Below, piece by piece: positions 26,986 through 39,500 of a stretch of 64,000 bases of DNA (within the stretch, counting starts at the first letter, position 1; each line of letters starts with the position of its first letter). The position numbers and the translations under genes are program-made. The stretch comes from Owenia fusiformis (taxonomy: Eukaryota > Annelida > Polychaeta > Sabellida > Oweniidae). The notes below the pieces were generated by a model that made no database searches, was not told the DNA's origin, and saw only the letters and a program-made list of their open reading frames with translations. The stretch lies in assembly GCA_903813345.2 (NCBI GenBank), contig CAIIXF020000009.1:10288030-10352029 (forward strand), written 5' to 3'.

Positions 26986-27285
26986 TATAATGTATGTATT
27001 TCAGAGTCACCTAGGACATGTGCAGTAGTTACTTTTACTGGAGTAAATACTTGGCCATATAGAACCCGTTAATTTTAAACAATACTGTATTTTATTCATA
27101 AACACCCAAGAAAGTGTACTCTTGATTTTTGATTTGACAAGAAGGCTATTTTCATCTCTCAATTCAACCACGGGCTAAGAACATTTTCAAAAAAGATTGT
27201 ATGATTTTGTTTCATTGTATGTTTTCAATCTGATATATGTATATTTCTGCTCGAAATTAGCCATCATGTTTTTGTAATATTGCAG

Positions 27286-27357
27286 ATTATGGGAATATGT
27301 TTTGGATGCAATTTAAAGAATGATATTCAGGCGCAGAAAGCCAAATGGCGAGACTAG
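27286..27357 (+). CDS. Alternative last exon of the tetraspanin gene
   Basis: A second, intact terminal exon 2.7 kb after the first. It follows a TTTTTGTAATATTGCAG acceptor, enters in phase 0 and encodes IMGICFGCNLKNDIQAQKAK then WRD and a TAG stop. The upstream version is ILGICFAQNLRSDILAQKSK then WR and TAA. Both complete helix 4 and the cytoplasmic tail. The protein sequence is conserved while the DNA has diverged, which argues for selection. The copy here has an extra cysteine (GC in place of AQ) and a terminal aspartate, either of which could alter palmitoylation or trafficking. An AATAAA lies at 27454-27459, about 100 bp past the stop. Confidence 0.85.
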   Translation: MMGICFGCNLKNDIQAQKAKWRD

Positions 27358-28240
27358 GACTATTGACCAAGTGGACCGAATCAACTACACGCGGATAAGA
27401 TGGTCAATTTTAGTCACATGGTTTCCACGGACCAATCAGAAATGTTAATTTTGAATAAAAATGCTGTTCATTTTCCTTGGAAACCACCATTGTGGAAATA
27501 TGAATTAAGACCCCTTGCATGATAATAAACAGCATGAGGAACCCTTGGTATGACTATGATATTAAAAGCACAATATTGTTGAATGTTTTACAAATATGAA
27601 AGCAGGATAAATGTCCATTGCGTGTACTGTATACATGTGAACATTCTTAATTAATTACGATGTGTGGTCTTGTAAATAAAACAGGTTCGTTTTACACAAT
27701 AATATCTGGTAATCTATATCAATTATGAAATAAATAAAATTGAATTGAATAATCAATCATGGTCATAACCAGACCGAGTGTCATTCACAAATAGAAATGG
27801 TTTGCATTGTATTTTACTCACATGTGTCTCTCTTTTGTAACTCTTATACATCAATGATTCCAGTTTTTTGATGTATTCCAGTGATTCAAAACCTCGTATT
27901 CATTATTAAATCAATATCAAGGCACACAAACTTTCAAGCGGACACGAGGAGCTCATACTACAGTAATAGTCTGATTACTGTACGCTTCATGTTTATTTGG
28001 TGTGTACCAACAGATCTCAAATATGAGCTCCCTGCTGTTTGCTTCAGTATATAACCTACATGAAGAGAATGTAATACTTTCTCTAGTAGTTAAGCGACTG
28101 AACCACCCTAACATGAACAAAGTCCAAATTGCAATAATACAAGGATTTTGAAATAGAGAAATACATGTATTTAGTGATTATACAATGTGCCCTTTATATA
28201 ATACCCGTGTTGCTTATTACATTAAGGAACAACTGGGGAA

Positions 28241-28718
28241 CGTGTTTAACAGTGATCCCATAGCTTTTGGCAGGCCTGTTTTAACAGTGATCCTACAGCT
28301 TTTGGTAGACCTGTTTTAACAGTGGTCATTCAGATTTTGGCAGACCTGTTTTAACAGTGATCCTACAGCTTTTGGCAGACCTGTTTTTACAGTGATACTA
28401 CAGTTTTTTGCAGACCTGTTTTAACAATGATCCCATAGCTTTTGGCAGACCTGTTTTAACAGTAATCCCATAGCTTTTGGCAGGTCTGTTTTAATAGTGA
28501 TCCTTCAGCTTTTGGCAGACCTGCTTTAAAGTGATCATACAGCTTTTGGCAGACCTGTTTTAATAGTGATCCTACAGCTTTTGGCAGACCTGTTTTAACA
28601 GTGATCCTTCAGCTTTTGGCAGACCTGTTTTAACAGTGATCCTTCAGCTTTTGGTAGACATTGTTTTAACAGTGATCCTACAGCTTTTGACAGAGCTGTT
28701 TAAACAGTGGTCCTACAG
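28241..28718. repeat. 35-bp minisatellite, 13-14 copies
   Basis: Units of about 35 bp with cores AGTGATCCTACAG and CTTTTGGCAGACCTG run head to tail with small length changes. Confidence 0.9.
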
Positions 28719-29300
28719 TAAACTTACATTTTCATTGTATCATAATCAAATACAGAGATTTTATTTTTGTATTTATTTGGATTTTAACTGATTGAGAGAT
28801 TGTTATTGTGGTGTGTGTTGTCACTGTACATGTAGACTTGTGTTGTTAGGCCATTAAATACTAATACGTTGGTTCCCATATACAGTTCATTGTATTTTGT
28901 ATTCAATCATAACAAATTGTGAAAAGGCTCATGCAAAAGGTTTTACTAAAGGTGAATATTTTCCGATATGTCTTTAGGGATATTAAAAATCTAAGCTTTA
29001 TGTTTGAAAGTATGATGAAAAGTGTCATGAAAAAATGAAAAACCTCACACAGATTTTCTTTTAAAATGTTCATTATCCCAGTTAGCAAATAGGGACACAT
29101 GCTTTATAGTACATGCTCATTAGAAAAGGATGACATGGGTTGAGAAATGTGCCTCATATTACTATTTTATTGGCCTAGTTTATATAGGAAAATATATCTG
29201 TAAATACTCTATTCCGTATAATGTTTGTGAAAAATGATCAATCCCTGTTAAATAGTACGACCTTTGTATATCATGTATCTTAGTAATTCTCAATATTTTT

Positions 29301-29352
29301 ACAGAGTGTCCAAAAAGGTTTATAGAGATTTTTCACTTTTTGGACACCCTGT
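29301..29352. repeat. Short inverted repeat like paired mariner-type ends
   Basis: ACAGAGTGTCCAAAAAG and CTTTTTGGACACCCTGT face each other with about 18 bp between them. The sequences resemble the terminal repeats of Tc1/mariner elements and may be the remains of a collapsed element. Confidence 0.55.
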
Positions 29353-31208
29353 TTGTCTAAATATTAGATTTGGAATAGCTGTGTAGATATGCCCTTGTTA
29401 TGTGTTTGTATTATGTGTCAAACTAAAATATTGCAATATATTTGTTTGTTAGTGTTTTCCAATGTCTTAATATTTCATCTTGGGGGGGGTCTAATTTAGG
29501 TCTCTGAATATCTGATTGTGTACATCAATAGACCCTCCCCCCCCCCTCAGTTCATACTGATATGAAGCAGGTCAAAATTTAACCAGGGGTGCATGTCGTG
29601 AATATTTCAGAATATTAAATGTTAAGAATACTTTCTGGAAACTGGCCCCAGGTTCAGTTGTTATTTATCAGGTCTTATAATATGTATCACATAAATAAAC
29701 TTTACCAAAAATAAAACTCATCGTAACATTTCATGTATGAGTTGATCGAGGGAATGGGCTAATTACTGAACATAAAATTGCCCTGTACAAAAGTAGGGTT
29801 TAAGATTTAATTCAAGTAGTTGTTAGGAGTATGTTATATATATTATGTATTATTGATACACTTGTGTTACTTTGTTATACATTTAGAGATGGTTTAATGG
29901 TATGTATCATTTATATAGTACCCCACACAACATTTTGTCTACAACTTTAAAATGAGATTGAAGGTATGTATTTCAAAATGAATGAACAATCATCCTCCAA
30001 TAGAGCAATATTCAAGAAACAATTGTTGTTAAGAGATTAGGTTTGTTCTAAAATTGTTCGCGTAAAACATCACAATTGCATTGCATTCTAAAAAAGTTAT
30101 TTCACTTTTTTGCAAACAACATATTGTCTGGGGTACTATTAAAGTGATAGGGTTGTACTAGTTTTATTTCACAAAGCACGATGTTACAATACTTCTAGCA
30201 ATTCATTAAAACTTTTAAACATGTTAAAGGGACCTGGCTATTTTCATGACTGGAAAAAGACATCTATACTTGATTTAAAAGTGCACATTGCATTGATGAC
30301 AAGACCCTTTAAAGACATAATTGATGATAAAGTTAGTTTAATGAACAATGAAAAACATGAATTGATGACAAAGTGTATTGGTATAACTTTTCCTAAAAAT
30401 TGTGAGATTTGAGAATAATGATACTTTAACAAGGTATGGTCAAAAACTATTGAGAAATAAGACCTGCAGGTTCAGGTTGAGAATTTAGAGACAATATTAA
30501 ATAATAAATGAAATGCATTAAATACATACTTTATTACAATACTCTCATGAATAACTCATAGTTTGATTTTATTTAAAAAACAAGAGTGGTGACAAAACTT
30601 AAAATGTAACAAATTATATCCAAGAAAAATTGAGGAATGTAAAATTAGAACATATAAGAATAGTAATATACTGTATATATACATAATTAAATTGTATATT
30701 AACAGAAATTCTTTTAGTGTTCAAATTGATGTAAATAAAAGCCTCTTTTATAGTAACAAAACAAGTTGTTTGTCATGTTGTTTGATTACATTGTTTGTTA
30801 ACATATGAAATTAATGAGACATTTAATCTCTGGTCTCCCAAGCATTGAATCAAGTGGGCATTGGACCCAGTAGAGATCTTGCAAAAAGACTTGCACCCAA
30901 ATGAAAACCCATTTGCAACCACTTGAAAATGAAGAAATCATGAAAATGGGGATATACTAGTATTTCTTGCAAAAAAAACAAGGAGAAGACTGACAGTGAC
31001 CTGAATCTATTATTGGACTCCCATGGTTAACATGCACTGTTAAAGTTCATGGTGTAATCCTTTGCACCAATGTTCAACTCCAGTTCCAATTCATCATGTA
31101 CAACAGAGGGGCCTTGCCTGTTATTGATCACCCTGTCCATGTTACACTCAGATATTTTGATCAACAAGTTAACACTTTGGAGCTAAATGTTTTCATAGTA
31201 TACTGTTC

Positions 31209-32636
31209 TTAATTCACTGGCGTCAATCCATCAGTGTTATTTTCGGTTCCAACTTTGTTTTCTTTCTCAACTTGCCCATTTGCTGTTGGTTCCTTATTCT
31301 CATTTGGGTGAGATGAACCGTCATTTGGAGGTGGTGGCCCCTGAATTGGAGCTCCTTGAGGTGGTGGCCCCTGAATTAGAGATTCTTGAGGTGGTGGCCC
31401 CTGAATTAGAGCTTCTTGAGGTGGTGGCCCCTGAATTAGAGCTTCTTGAGGTGGTGGCCCCTGAATTAGAGCTTCTTGAGGTGGTGACCCCTGAACTTGA
31501 GCTCCATGATGAGGAGACTCCTGCAGATATGGAGGGGGATATATCTGCCCTTGCGTCAGCTCCTGGATAGGAGGAGGACCCTGTACTTGTTGTGATGGCC
31601 CTTGTTGGTATGGCGATGAATAGGCCTGGTTCTGAGGATATTGGGGAGGGATTGGCTGACCTGGATCAGCCACACCCTGGGGATATTGGAGTACATTGGG
31701 CTGTCCCAGAGGGGGTGCACCCTGGGGATTCTGGGATGGTTGGGAGTTTTGTTGTTGATATTGTTGCCATTGGTTCCAATATTGTTGCTGGATTTGCTGA
31801 TCTTGTTGCCTGGAAACAAATTATTAGTAACATGTCTTTTATTTATTTTTCATTCGTACATTATATACCATTTTATATAACAACAAGTTGCTGTAATCAT
31901 TGAATCACATTTCTGTCATAACAAGGGTATTTAAAAATGTCCATCATCACCATAGTGTCACTACATCTCTCATCTCTGTACTAATTTAAAATTGCTGAAT
32001 TGCATATAAATATACGACACAGACACATCAATGATTATATGACACATCAATGATTTTTTGGGGTAAACCAAATTGGTAAAATATGTAAGACACATTTTTT
32101 GTAAATTGATATGAAAAACTGATATGCAACAATTGATCAATGTCCGGGTCTTTTCAAATCAATTTTACTCACATTGGCTGGATGGCGTGGTTCATGGGCT
32201 GTATAGTTGTAACCACAGGTCCTGGGGGGATGTTGTAATTCTCGGTCCCGACTGTCAGAGCCATTATATTCTTCCTCCTTGCATTCTGAAACAGCGCTAC
32301 CCCCACAGTTATGATCACTATGGCAACCAGGTAGAAAATTGCTCCCACGACGATGAGAGGGTTCACCCCCCAGAAAATCATTGATCGTCCCACTCCAATG
32401 ATTATTGTCGCAATGATGAATGTCACAAGTCCCACGACAAGTAATCCAATCCCCAGGGTGTATTTGTGAGGTCCTTGGGGTAGAGCATTGTGATTCCTGG
32501 GTGGGGGTACATATCCTTGGGGCCCATATGTTGCTTGAGATTGCCCCATCGTGCTTGACCCAGCTAACCCCATCCCAAAGCGCAATTGAATTTTAGGCCC
32601 ATGATGGCCACGGTGATGTCTACTTTTGTGTCTCAT
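31209..32636 (-). CDS. Two-helix membrane protein with Pro/Gln-rich repeat tail
   Basis: Exon 1 is 32636-32173 and exon 2 is 31809-31209, joined in phase 2 (GTGAGT donor, TTTCCAG acceptor), giving 354 aa. The first in-frame ATG after an upstream TAG (32673-32675) is used. Residues 1-58 are basic and His/Pro-rich. Two hydrophobic helices follow (about 60-83 and 92-116, the second beginning near FWGVNPLIVVG), then a basic NARRKN stretch. The rest is low-complexity: QQ-rich at the start of exon 2, then P/Q-rich with tandem GPPPQEALIQ decapeptides, then a polar acidic end. I do not recognise a named family. The layout recalls half of a four-helix MARVEL or MS4A-type protein, but helices 3 and 4 are absent, so this is only a resemblance. 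The tail looks like a cytoplasmic scaffold or ligand region. Confidence 0.8.
31326..31500 (-). repeat. Coding 30-bp minisatellite (decapeptide repeat)
   Basis: Six units of about 30 bp, several identical in DNA, encode GPPPQEALIQ-like decapeptides in exon 2 of the proline-rich gene. The near identity points to recent expansion or homogenisation. The unit keeps the frame, so copy number can vary without breaking the protein. Confidence 0.9.
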
Positions 32637-33035
32637 ATTTCTTGTATTAAATGTTTCCAGAGGTGTTGATTTCTAAATTGATCAGTTCAGTGCCTACACT
32701 TATTGAAATGTTCCTTGTATATATACTACTGCCAATGTCATACAACAGAAAACTTATTTGTTGTTGTTAGATTTAAAATTCATAGAAGATACAGATCAAT
32801 ATCTGCGGCATAGAGAAATTATTTTTAAATAATTGATGAGTTCGCTTTTGACATCACCAAATTCCAAAACATCAATTTTGTCAATCTGTTTTGCCAATAA
32901 ATGGCAATTGTTACTCTGAGAAACAGACACTGGCATTACAATACAGCCCTTTGAGAGTCTAGAATGAAATTATGTTTGCTACTTATAAGGAGGGTTTGCG
33001 ACTTGGATTCAAACATGATTGCCACAATTCACTAT

Positions 33036-33836
33036 ATTGACATTCAGTCCATTGCCAAAATAGGCAACTTTCCAAGTCCATTGCCAAGAGTGAAACATGA
33101 TTGCCCAATTTAACTAGCATATTGGCATTGAGTCCATTGTCCAATAAACAACTCATTTTTCCAAGTTCATTGCCAATAGTGAAAAGTGATTGCCCAATTT
33201 AGTATATTGGCATTCAGCCCATTGCCCAATAGACATTTTATTTTTCCAAGTTCATTGCTAAGAGTGAAGTGATTGCCCAATTTAACTAGCATATTGACAT
33301 TCAGTACATTGCCCAATAGACATTTTATTTTTCCAAGTTCACTGCCAATAGTGAAGTGATTGCCCAATTTAATATATTGGCATTCAGCCCATTGCCCAAT
33401 AGACATTTCCTTTTTCCAAGTTCACTGCCAAGAGTGAAAGTGATTGCCCAATTTAACTAGCATATTGACATTCAGTACATTGCTCAATATACATTTTATT
33501 TTTCCAAGTTCATTGCCAAGAGTGAAAAGTGATTGCCCAATTTAACTAGCATATTGACATTCAGTACATTGCCCAATAGACATTTTATTTTTCCAAGTTC
33601 ATTGCCAAGAGTGAAAAGTGATTGCCCAATTTAGCTAGCATATTGACATTCAGTACATTGCCCAATAGACATTTTATTTTTCCAAGTTCATTGCCAAGAG
33701 TGCAAGTGATTGCCCAATTTAGCTAGCATATTGACATTCAGTACATTGCCCAATAGACATTTATTTTTCCAAGTTCATTGCCAAGAGTGAAAAGTGATTG
33801 CCCAATTTAACTAGCATATTGGCATTCAGTACATTG
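33036..33836. repeat. ~85-bp minisatellite, about 9-10 copies
   Basis: Units of 82-89 bp contain ATTGACATTCAGTACATTGC, CCAAGTTCATTGCCAAGAG and GATTGCCCAATTTAACTAGC. Later copies (33440-33830) are more alike than early ones, which suggests expansion from the right. It is regular, but the units are contiguous with no unique spacers, so it is not a CRISPR-like array. Confidence 0.9.
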
Positions 33837-33945
33837 GGAGAAAGTCCCACTCTCCTTACAGAGCATGTAGTTGATGCATCTTTGTGAGAAATTGAAGATC
33901 AAATAATACAGAATAACACAAAAGTAAAAACCTTGATTGTAGCAG

Positions 33946-34150
33946 GCCCGTAGCCAGGGGGGGTTCGCAGGGTTCGGACGAACCCCCCCCCCCTGGCCAA
34001 AAATTCTTTCAAAATCATGCAGTTTTTCACCATTTTGAGCACTTCTCGAGTGATTTTAGCCAAATTTGGGCCAAAATTGTCAAATGTGAACGCCCCCTGG
34101 AAATTTTTGAAAACTGAACCCCCCCTTGGCAAATCCTGGCTACGGGCCTG
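33946..34150. mobile_element. GGCCCGTAG-family MITE, full-length
   Basis: The best copy in the window: CAGGCCCGTAGCCAGG at the left and its inverse CCTGGCTACGGGCCTG at the right, 205 bp apart. There are C- or G-runs near both ends and the shared interior (CATGCAGTTTTTCACCATTT). It encodes nothing. The ends suggest a DNA-transposon-derived element. Confidence 0.8.
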
Positions 34151-35061
34151 TGTAGTATTATTGAATATAGTGTTGTAGAAAGGCACACCAAAATCACCGA
34201 CCTTTTCAAATACGCAGTTTCACAAAATCAGTAAACTCAGTTGAAAGACATATTCTCTAAATAGCTGAGGCAGATTTCAAACTTTCCCTCTTTTCTATTT
34301 ATATGAGGAAATTTTAACATTTCAAAATGTTACCCAGATACCAATGGAGTATTCTGTTTTGAAACTCTTCTCTTAACAAAAGAATTAAATTAACAAATAA
34401 CAATATAAGTTCCATATTTTTCCTTTTTATTATAAAACTGTTCAAATAACAGAATCTGATATCTTTCCTTCATAGTGCATATATCTGATATCTTTCCTTC
34501 GTAGTACATATAATGGATTTACACACAGGATGTTAAAGTTTGAATACATTTTTATCTATAAAACTTCCCATCGCATGAAGTACATGTAGATATATCAGCT
34601 AATTTACCTTATAATCATTTTTTTTTTATCTTTAATTCAAAAAATAATTTCAACTAAGAATGACGGGATATGAAATACATTCTTTCATCTAGTGCAAGTT
34701 CCCATATTTGTTGAAGACTCATTCTAAAATGCCCAAGTTACTAAATGAATGATTAAACAATTTTGGATCTGTGTCAAGTATGTATGATTGTATACTGTAC
34801 AATAAAGCTGAACATTTTGGAATGGAGTATATATGCAGGATTAAATATAATATACAATGAATACCAGGGCCAGGTTGCACCATAAGAGTCCCAGACCTAC
34901 TGGTTAATCTAAAATTACGGACCAGTCGACAAGATATTTAGCTGGTCCTAATCAAAAGTAACCAGCTCTGTTCTGGTGCTTATGATGCACCCAAATGGGA
35001 ACTGAAAAAATAAGTCATGCTTTTCTGAACAATTTCTTCTATGTCTATCAAACAGCCCTCT

Positions 35062-35250
35062 TGCAAAATACATGGTAGAACCAAACTAATTCAGATGTAC
35101 ACCCCCTCCAAAATACATGGCAAATTAATGGGACTTGGTGTACACCCCTCTAAAATACATGGTAAATTTATCAAACTAATTCAGGTATACTGTACACCTC
35201 CTCCAAAATACGTGGTTTTACGAAACTTATTCAGGTGTACACCCCCTCCA
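35062..35250. repeat. ~57-bp tandem repeat, 3-4 copies
   Basis: Units contain CAAAATACATGG, AACTAATTCAG and GTACACCCCCTCC, with length differences between copies. Confidence 0.75.
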
Positions 35251-35696
35251 TAAATTTAGCAATGCTGATGCCTGTTTATATTTGATGATAAAATTCAACA
35301 TAACAGGCTTCAACACAATATACAATAGGAGTGAGGGTAGTCAAACTTTTGGAGGGGAGTGTATGAATGAATCACATTTCTAAGGACTACTTGTAAGACT
35401 GTTTATATTTATCTGTATATTCACTCATCTATATAGTGTAGAAAGATTTTGAAACTATTTACAAACCTGAAATATTGTGACTAAAATTAGAAGTACAAGG
35501 CAGTCAAGAAATAAAAGGTGGCTTTGACAAAAATAGCCTCCAAAACAGGCAATCTGATGACAAGATAAACAGGAAGCCATTTTTCTTGATTCTCCACTGA
35601 TAAACTATAAGGAATGGGCTAAATAAGCCATTCATTTTTTTAAAAAATCACCTTTTGTTGTCTGGTTGTTTTATAACTCAACTGCCCTAATAAATG

Positions 35697-35924
35697 ACCT
35701 TAGAGGACATAGGGGAAACCTTGAACACGGGGCATTGTCGGACGATCTTCAATAATTCTTTGTTTTATATGGTTTCTTTATAGAAACTTCGTATTAGACA
35801 CATCATATTATCGATGTGGTGCTATATATTGTAAAAATTCAAACAATGCCCCAGATTTTCACCTGATACCAAGGGTTTGTCCGGAATGCCCTGTGGCCAA
35901 GAATGTCCCTATCTCCTCTAATGT
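35697..35924. mobile_element. ~230-bp MITE-like element
   Basis: ACCTTAGAGGACATAGGG at the left and CCCTATCTCCTCTAATGT at the right are imperfect inverted repeats. The inner parts GGGGCATTGTCGGA and TCCGGAATGCCC also pair. Confidence 0.55.
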
Positions 35925-36546
35925 CAAAATACACTTGGGTATGAACAAGCACAATCTCTGTACAAAACTGAGTTCAGAAATCTGTATATTTATTTCTCTC
36001 TATTAAGAAAATATATGAACACTGGTGTATTGTATATTTTGGGGGTCCAAAAATTGCTTTTTTTTCAATCGAAGCTTAAAGATTTTTGGTGTCAACCCCT
36101 TGTCGATTTTCTGAATCCATCCCTTTTAAAAGTTTGAGACATAATATATTTACAAGTAACATGGTAAGTTTTGAGTTCCTATAAAATAACTCCTCAAATC
36201 TCATGGTGTATAGGATGTTTCATTCACACATGTATTCTACATCTATTATATAATGTTCATACCAAAAAGTATGGTATGGATGATTTTTTTCTTACAAAAT
36301 AAAGTAAATGGCAATCTGATGACAAGATAATTTGAAGAAATAATGCACAATTTTCTTTAAAATTTTGTAGAAATATGAAAGATATTATATATACATCAAA
36401 ACGAAATAATTTAGTAATAGTTCTGTTCTCATACGAAATGTATGTCTGGCATATTGTTAAATGGAATTTCCTTATATGGAGTTTCTCTGAAAAATCCAGT
36501 TTGTAACCATATATGGTAATGATCAGAGATTGTTTATTGTTGTTTG

Positions 36547-39500
36547 TTATTGTGATGGGGACATTTGTTGTTGTTGTTGTTGCTCATTTAAGTCTCCACT
36601 GCCATTTTCTTTTGGAGGAGAATGCCGTTCATCGCTGAAAAAATGAATAAAATATAATGTTTTGAATTTTTCCACATGTTCAAAGGATTATATGAGGTTC
36701 AAAATATTCTTATAGGAATATATTGTAGCATACTTAATATTATAGTCGGTTCATTTTGGCAAGGCAAATGCCTGGTTACGTACGCCCATGATAAAGTAAA
36801 CTAGTTCAACCCAGAGACTTTCACCTGAGTGAATTAATAAGGGGTGCATTAACAATTTAGATTTTGTTTATCATAGAAGACAATGTGTAATCCAGAATAT
36901 GAATCGTAAGTTACGATTGTAAAATGAAAATGGACCCCAGTGTTGAAGGAATCTATCTTGTTGTATCACTAAACAAAGGACAAACACAACAGGAAGCCCT
37001 GAACAAAAACACCTGCTATTTGTTACAGATGCCAACCTCTGAATGCCGAACACCAACAACAGAACACCATCCACCAAAAATTGGAGCTATAACAATATGT
37101 CACCACTAGTGGTGGTGACATTTAAACTAATTAATGATCATTTAAAACAGTTTACATGTTTGTACAAACAAACCACTCAACAATTATTATATTTGCCAGA
37201 AAGAGTGTAAAGAAATTTAGAGATTGGTGCACAACACAAAATGTTCAATGAAGAAGTATTATGACTGCCCTACCTACTATCAAGTACTATGGAATCTATA
37301 CACAAAGCACAATGGCATCAGAGAAAAGTTTAACCTTTTATATGTTGCCATCTATAAATAGTCAATAACTTCAAAATCTAGGAATCTTTGGGAAATTTTT
37401 TATTTTTAGAATGATTAAAAAGATAGAAAAGCATTAGCAACACTCGAAACTGAAGACTGTTTGGTAGTTATGGTGATGACCAATAGGTGTCTCTAGTGTT
37501 GCTTACCCTACGATTTATCGCTCGAAAGACTCCGGCTCCTGACGAAGAAATCAAATAGTTTAACATTACTCTCTTGATTACATAGAATGAATTTCTTTCC
37601 ACCAATAAAATCCTTATATGAGATGCAGTGACGGATATTTCTGTCACCGAATTTTTCACTAAAATTGCTTTTATTTTGACAATATTTATCAAATATATGC
37701 TTTTAATATGAGAAATGGGCCAATCAGTTTTATGAAATCAAAGACCGCATAATACAGTACTATTGTATATTAAGACCCCTTTTTAGGACCTGGAATGATT
37801 CAAAGGGTTGAGTTCCTTCAACAGTGACAGGCCAGGCATTTGCATTATATTTTGGTTAGACAATTTGCAATATAATATAACTCATTGATAGCATGTTGAT
37901 ATAGTGCAATACTCCTCCAGTTACCATAGGGGCTTGATGCTACACGATGCAGAGCACTCTGACAATAATGGTGTTCAAACCATCAAGGAATGTAAAGGTT
38001 GGTGGGAACAAGACAATGAATGAATTTAAAGAGAGAATCAGATATAGCAAGCAGGGCAACAAAAAAATTGTTTCAATTTTAGAATATGTCTTGCTCATGT
38101 CATTCCTTGGCATGTTTATTTTCTGCAATTCATTTCGATACATGTTTGTCTTATATTGCTTATAGTAAGGACATACAACAACAATATCAAAAATTTATCC
38201 CATAAAGTAACCCATACAACCATTATTTGTACCACATGAAGCATACACAATCATGTAAGATATACCATAAGCCCAAAATTCTAAACACAACAATGAAAAT
38301 GAAGCTGACCCATAGTTGTCTTTTAAAACAACCGCTCAACCGATAACATCTATTATGACAACCGATCACATCTATTAACTCATAATGGCTGATCTTGTTA
38401 CTGTTTTGTTAATTGTGTCCTTTCTTCCTTTGTAAATCCTTAATTGTTCCAGGGAAATCATGTCATTCACTTACAAATTTTCACACACAAATTTCTACTT
38501 ATCATTTTTGGATATGACAAATTAGTGCATATAACTCTCATTACACTAATCAACAAATTTGAGATCCCGATCATCAAAATTCTGCAAAAGCAAGAAAGGA
38601 AGCACAATCACCGGACAAAATCATTGCATATTTTAGGAAAACATTAACTTTATGACAATTTTGAACTTTTCAGGTCGGATATAAGATCAACCACTTTTTA
38701 GGTTCAACAACAATTTACCCTGTTTTCTGATTTGATTTTTCTTGAACAGTTTTGTCTCTGCCAGATTTGTTTTTGCCAGATTTATCCTGGTCAGATTTAT
38801 CTTTGTCAGACCTGGACTTGGTCTTGGCAGATCTCTTATCTTTGTGTTCAGGTCTGTAAAATGATTCAATTTAAAATATAAATCCCACTTTCCTGATCTA
38901 AAATTTAGTATGTTTTAACATACAAGGGGTGATCGATAATATTTGATGCCTTGAAAATTTTGGGTGTCTATTTTGCTGCTTTTACACAACTTTAGTACAC
39001 TTATCTCAAAAATTGAAAAAAGTTGAAAATTGTTATGAAACATCCCTTGTATGCTTTGATAAACATGTTTAACATTTTCACATGTTAGTTATCTATTTAA
39101 ATGCATCAAGTGATAGCATTGACTATTTACCTTCTATTCTCTGATTCTTGGTTTGTGTCAGCATTTCCGGGACTACGGCTCCTGAAGAGTAAAATATGAA
39201 TCATGTTTTGAGCCCTTTCTACATTTGAAAATGAGTTCAAAAAAAGTTGAGTCAAAAATCTAAGACACTTTCTGGTATTCTTTCTAATTTTTATGTCACG
39301 AACATACAATTTTACCCTTAAAATTTGAATCTGAAAAAATCTGCAACTTGAAGACCCACACTGGCGCTACCTCAAACACAAGTTGTATATAATCTGTCGA
39401 AACTGTTCTTCTAATAAAGTTCCTGATTAATAAACAAGAGAATATTAGAGAACTATACCTGTCCCTGGTTACTTCTTTATTTGGTGAATTTGATTTTCCT

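Larger units (their letters stand above)
27358..31208. other. Spacer between tetraspanin and the proline-rich gene
   Basis: Apart from the minisatellite at 28241-28718 and the small inverted repeat at 29301-29352, I see only AT-rich sequence and C- or G-runs (29481-29488, 29536-29548). The 3' untranslated regions of both neighbours must lie here. Confidence 0.5.
32637..36546. other. Spacer between proline-rich gene and SR gene end
   Basis: No coding exon seen. The region holds a minisatellite (33036-33836), a GGCCCGTAG-family element (33946-34150), a 57-bp tandem repeat (35062-35250) and a MITE (35697-35924). The 5' part of the proline-rich gene lies at the left, and the SR-gene 3' untranslated region at the right. 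Confidence 0.5.

Noticed and set aside
31280-31903. Plus-strand frames opposite the proline-rich gene
   Set aside because: They are the antisense of the 30-bp coding repeat and of the adjoining exon; the minus-strand model has splice sites, helices and a proper start.
33036-33836. Regular repeat that might be taken for a CRISPR array
   Set aside because: Units of about 85 bp are contiguous without unique spacers, the DNA is eukaryotic and no cas-like gene is present; it is a minisatellite.
36871-37109. Overlapping frames on both strands near the SR gene end
   Set aside because: They lie in the last intron of the SR gene and have no recognisable motif or splice support.
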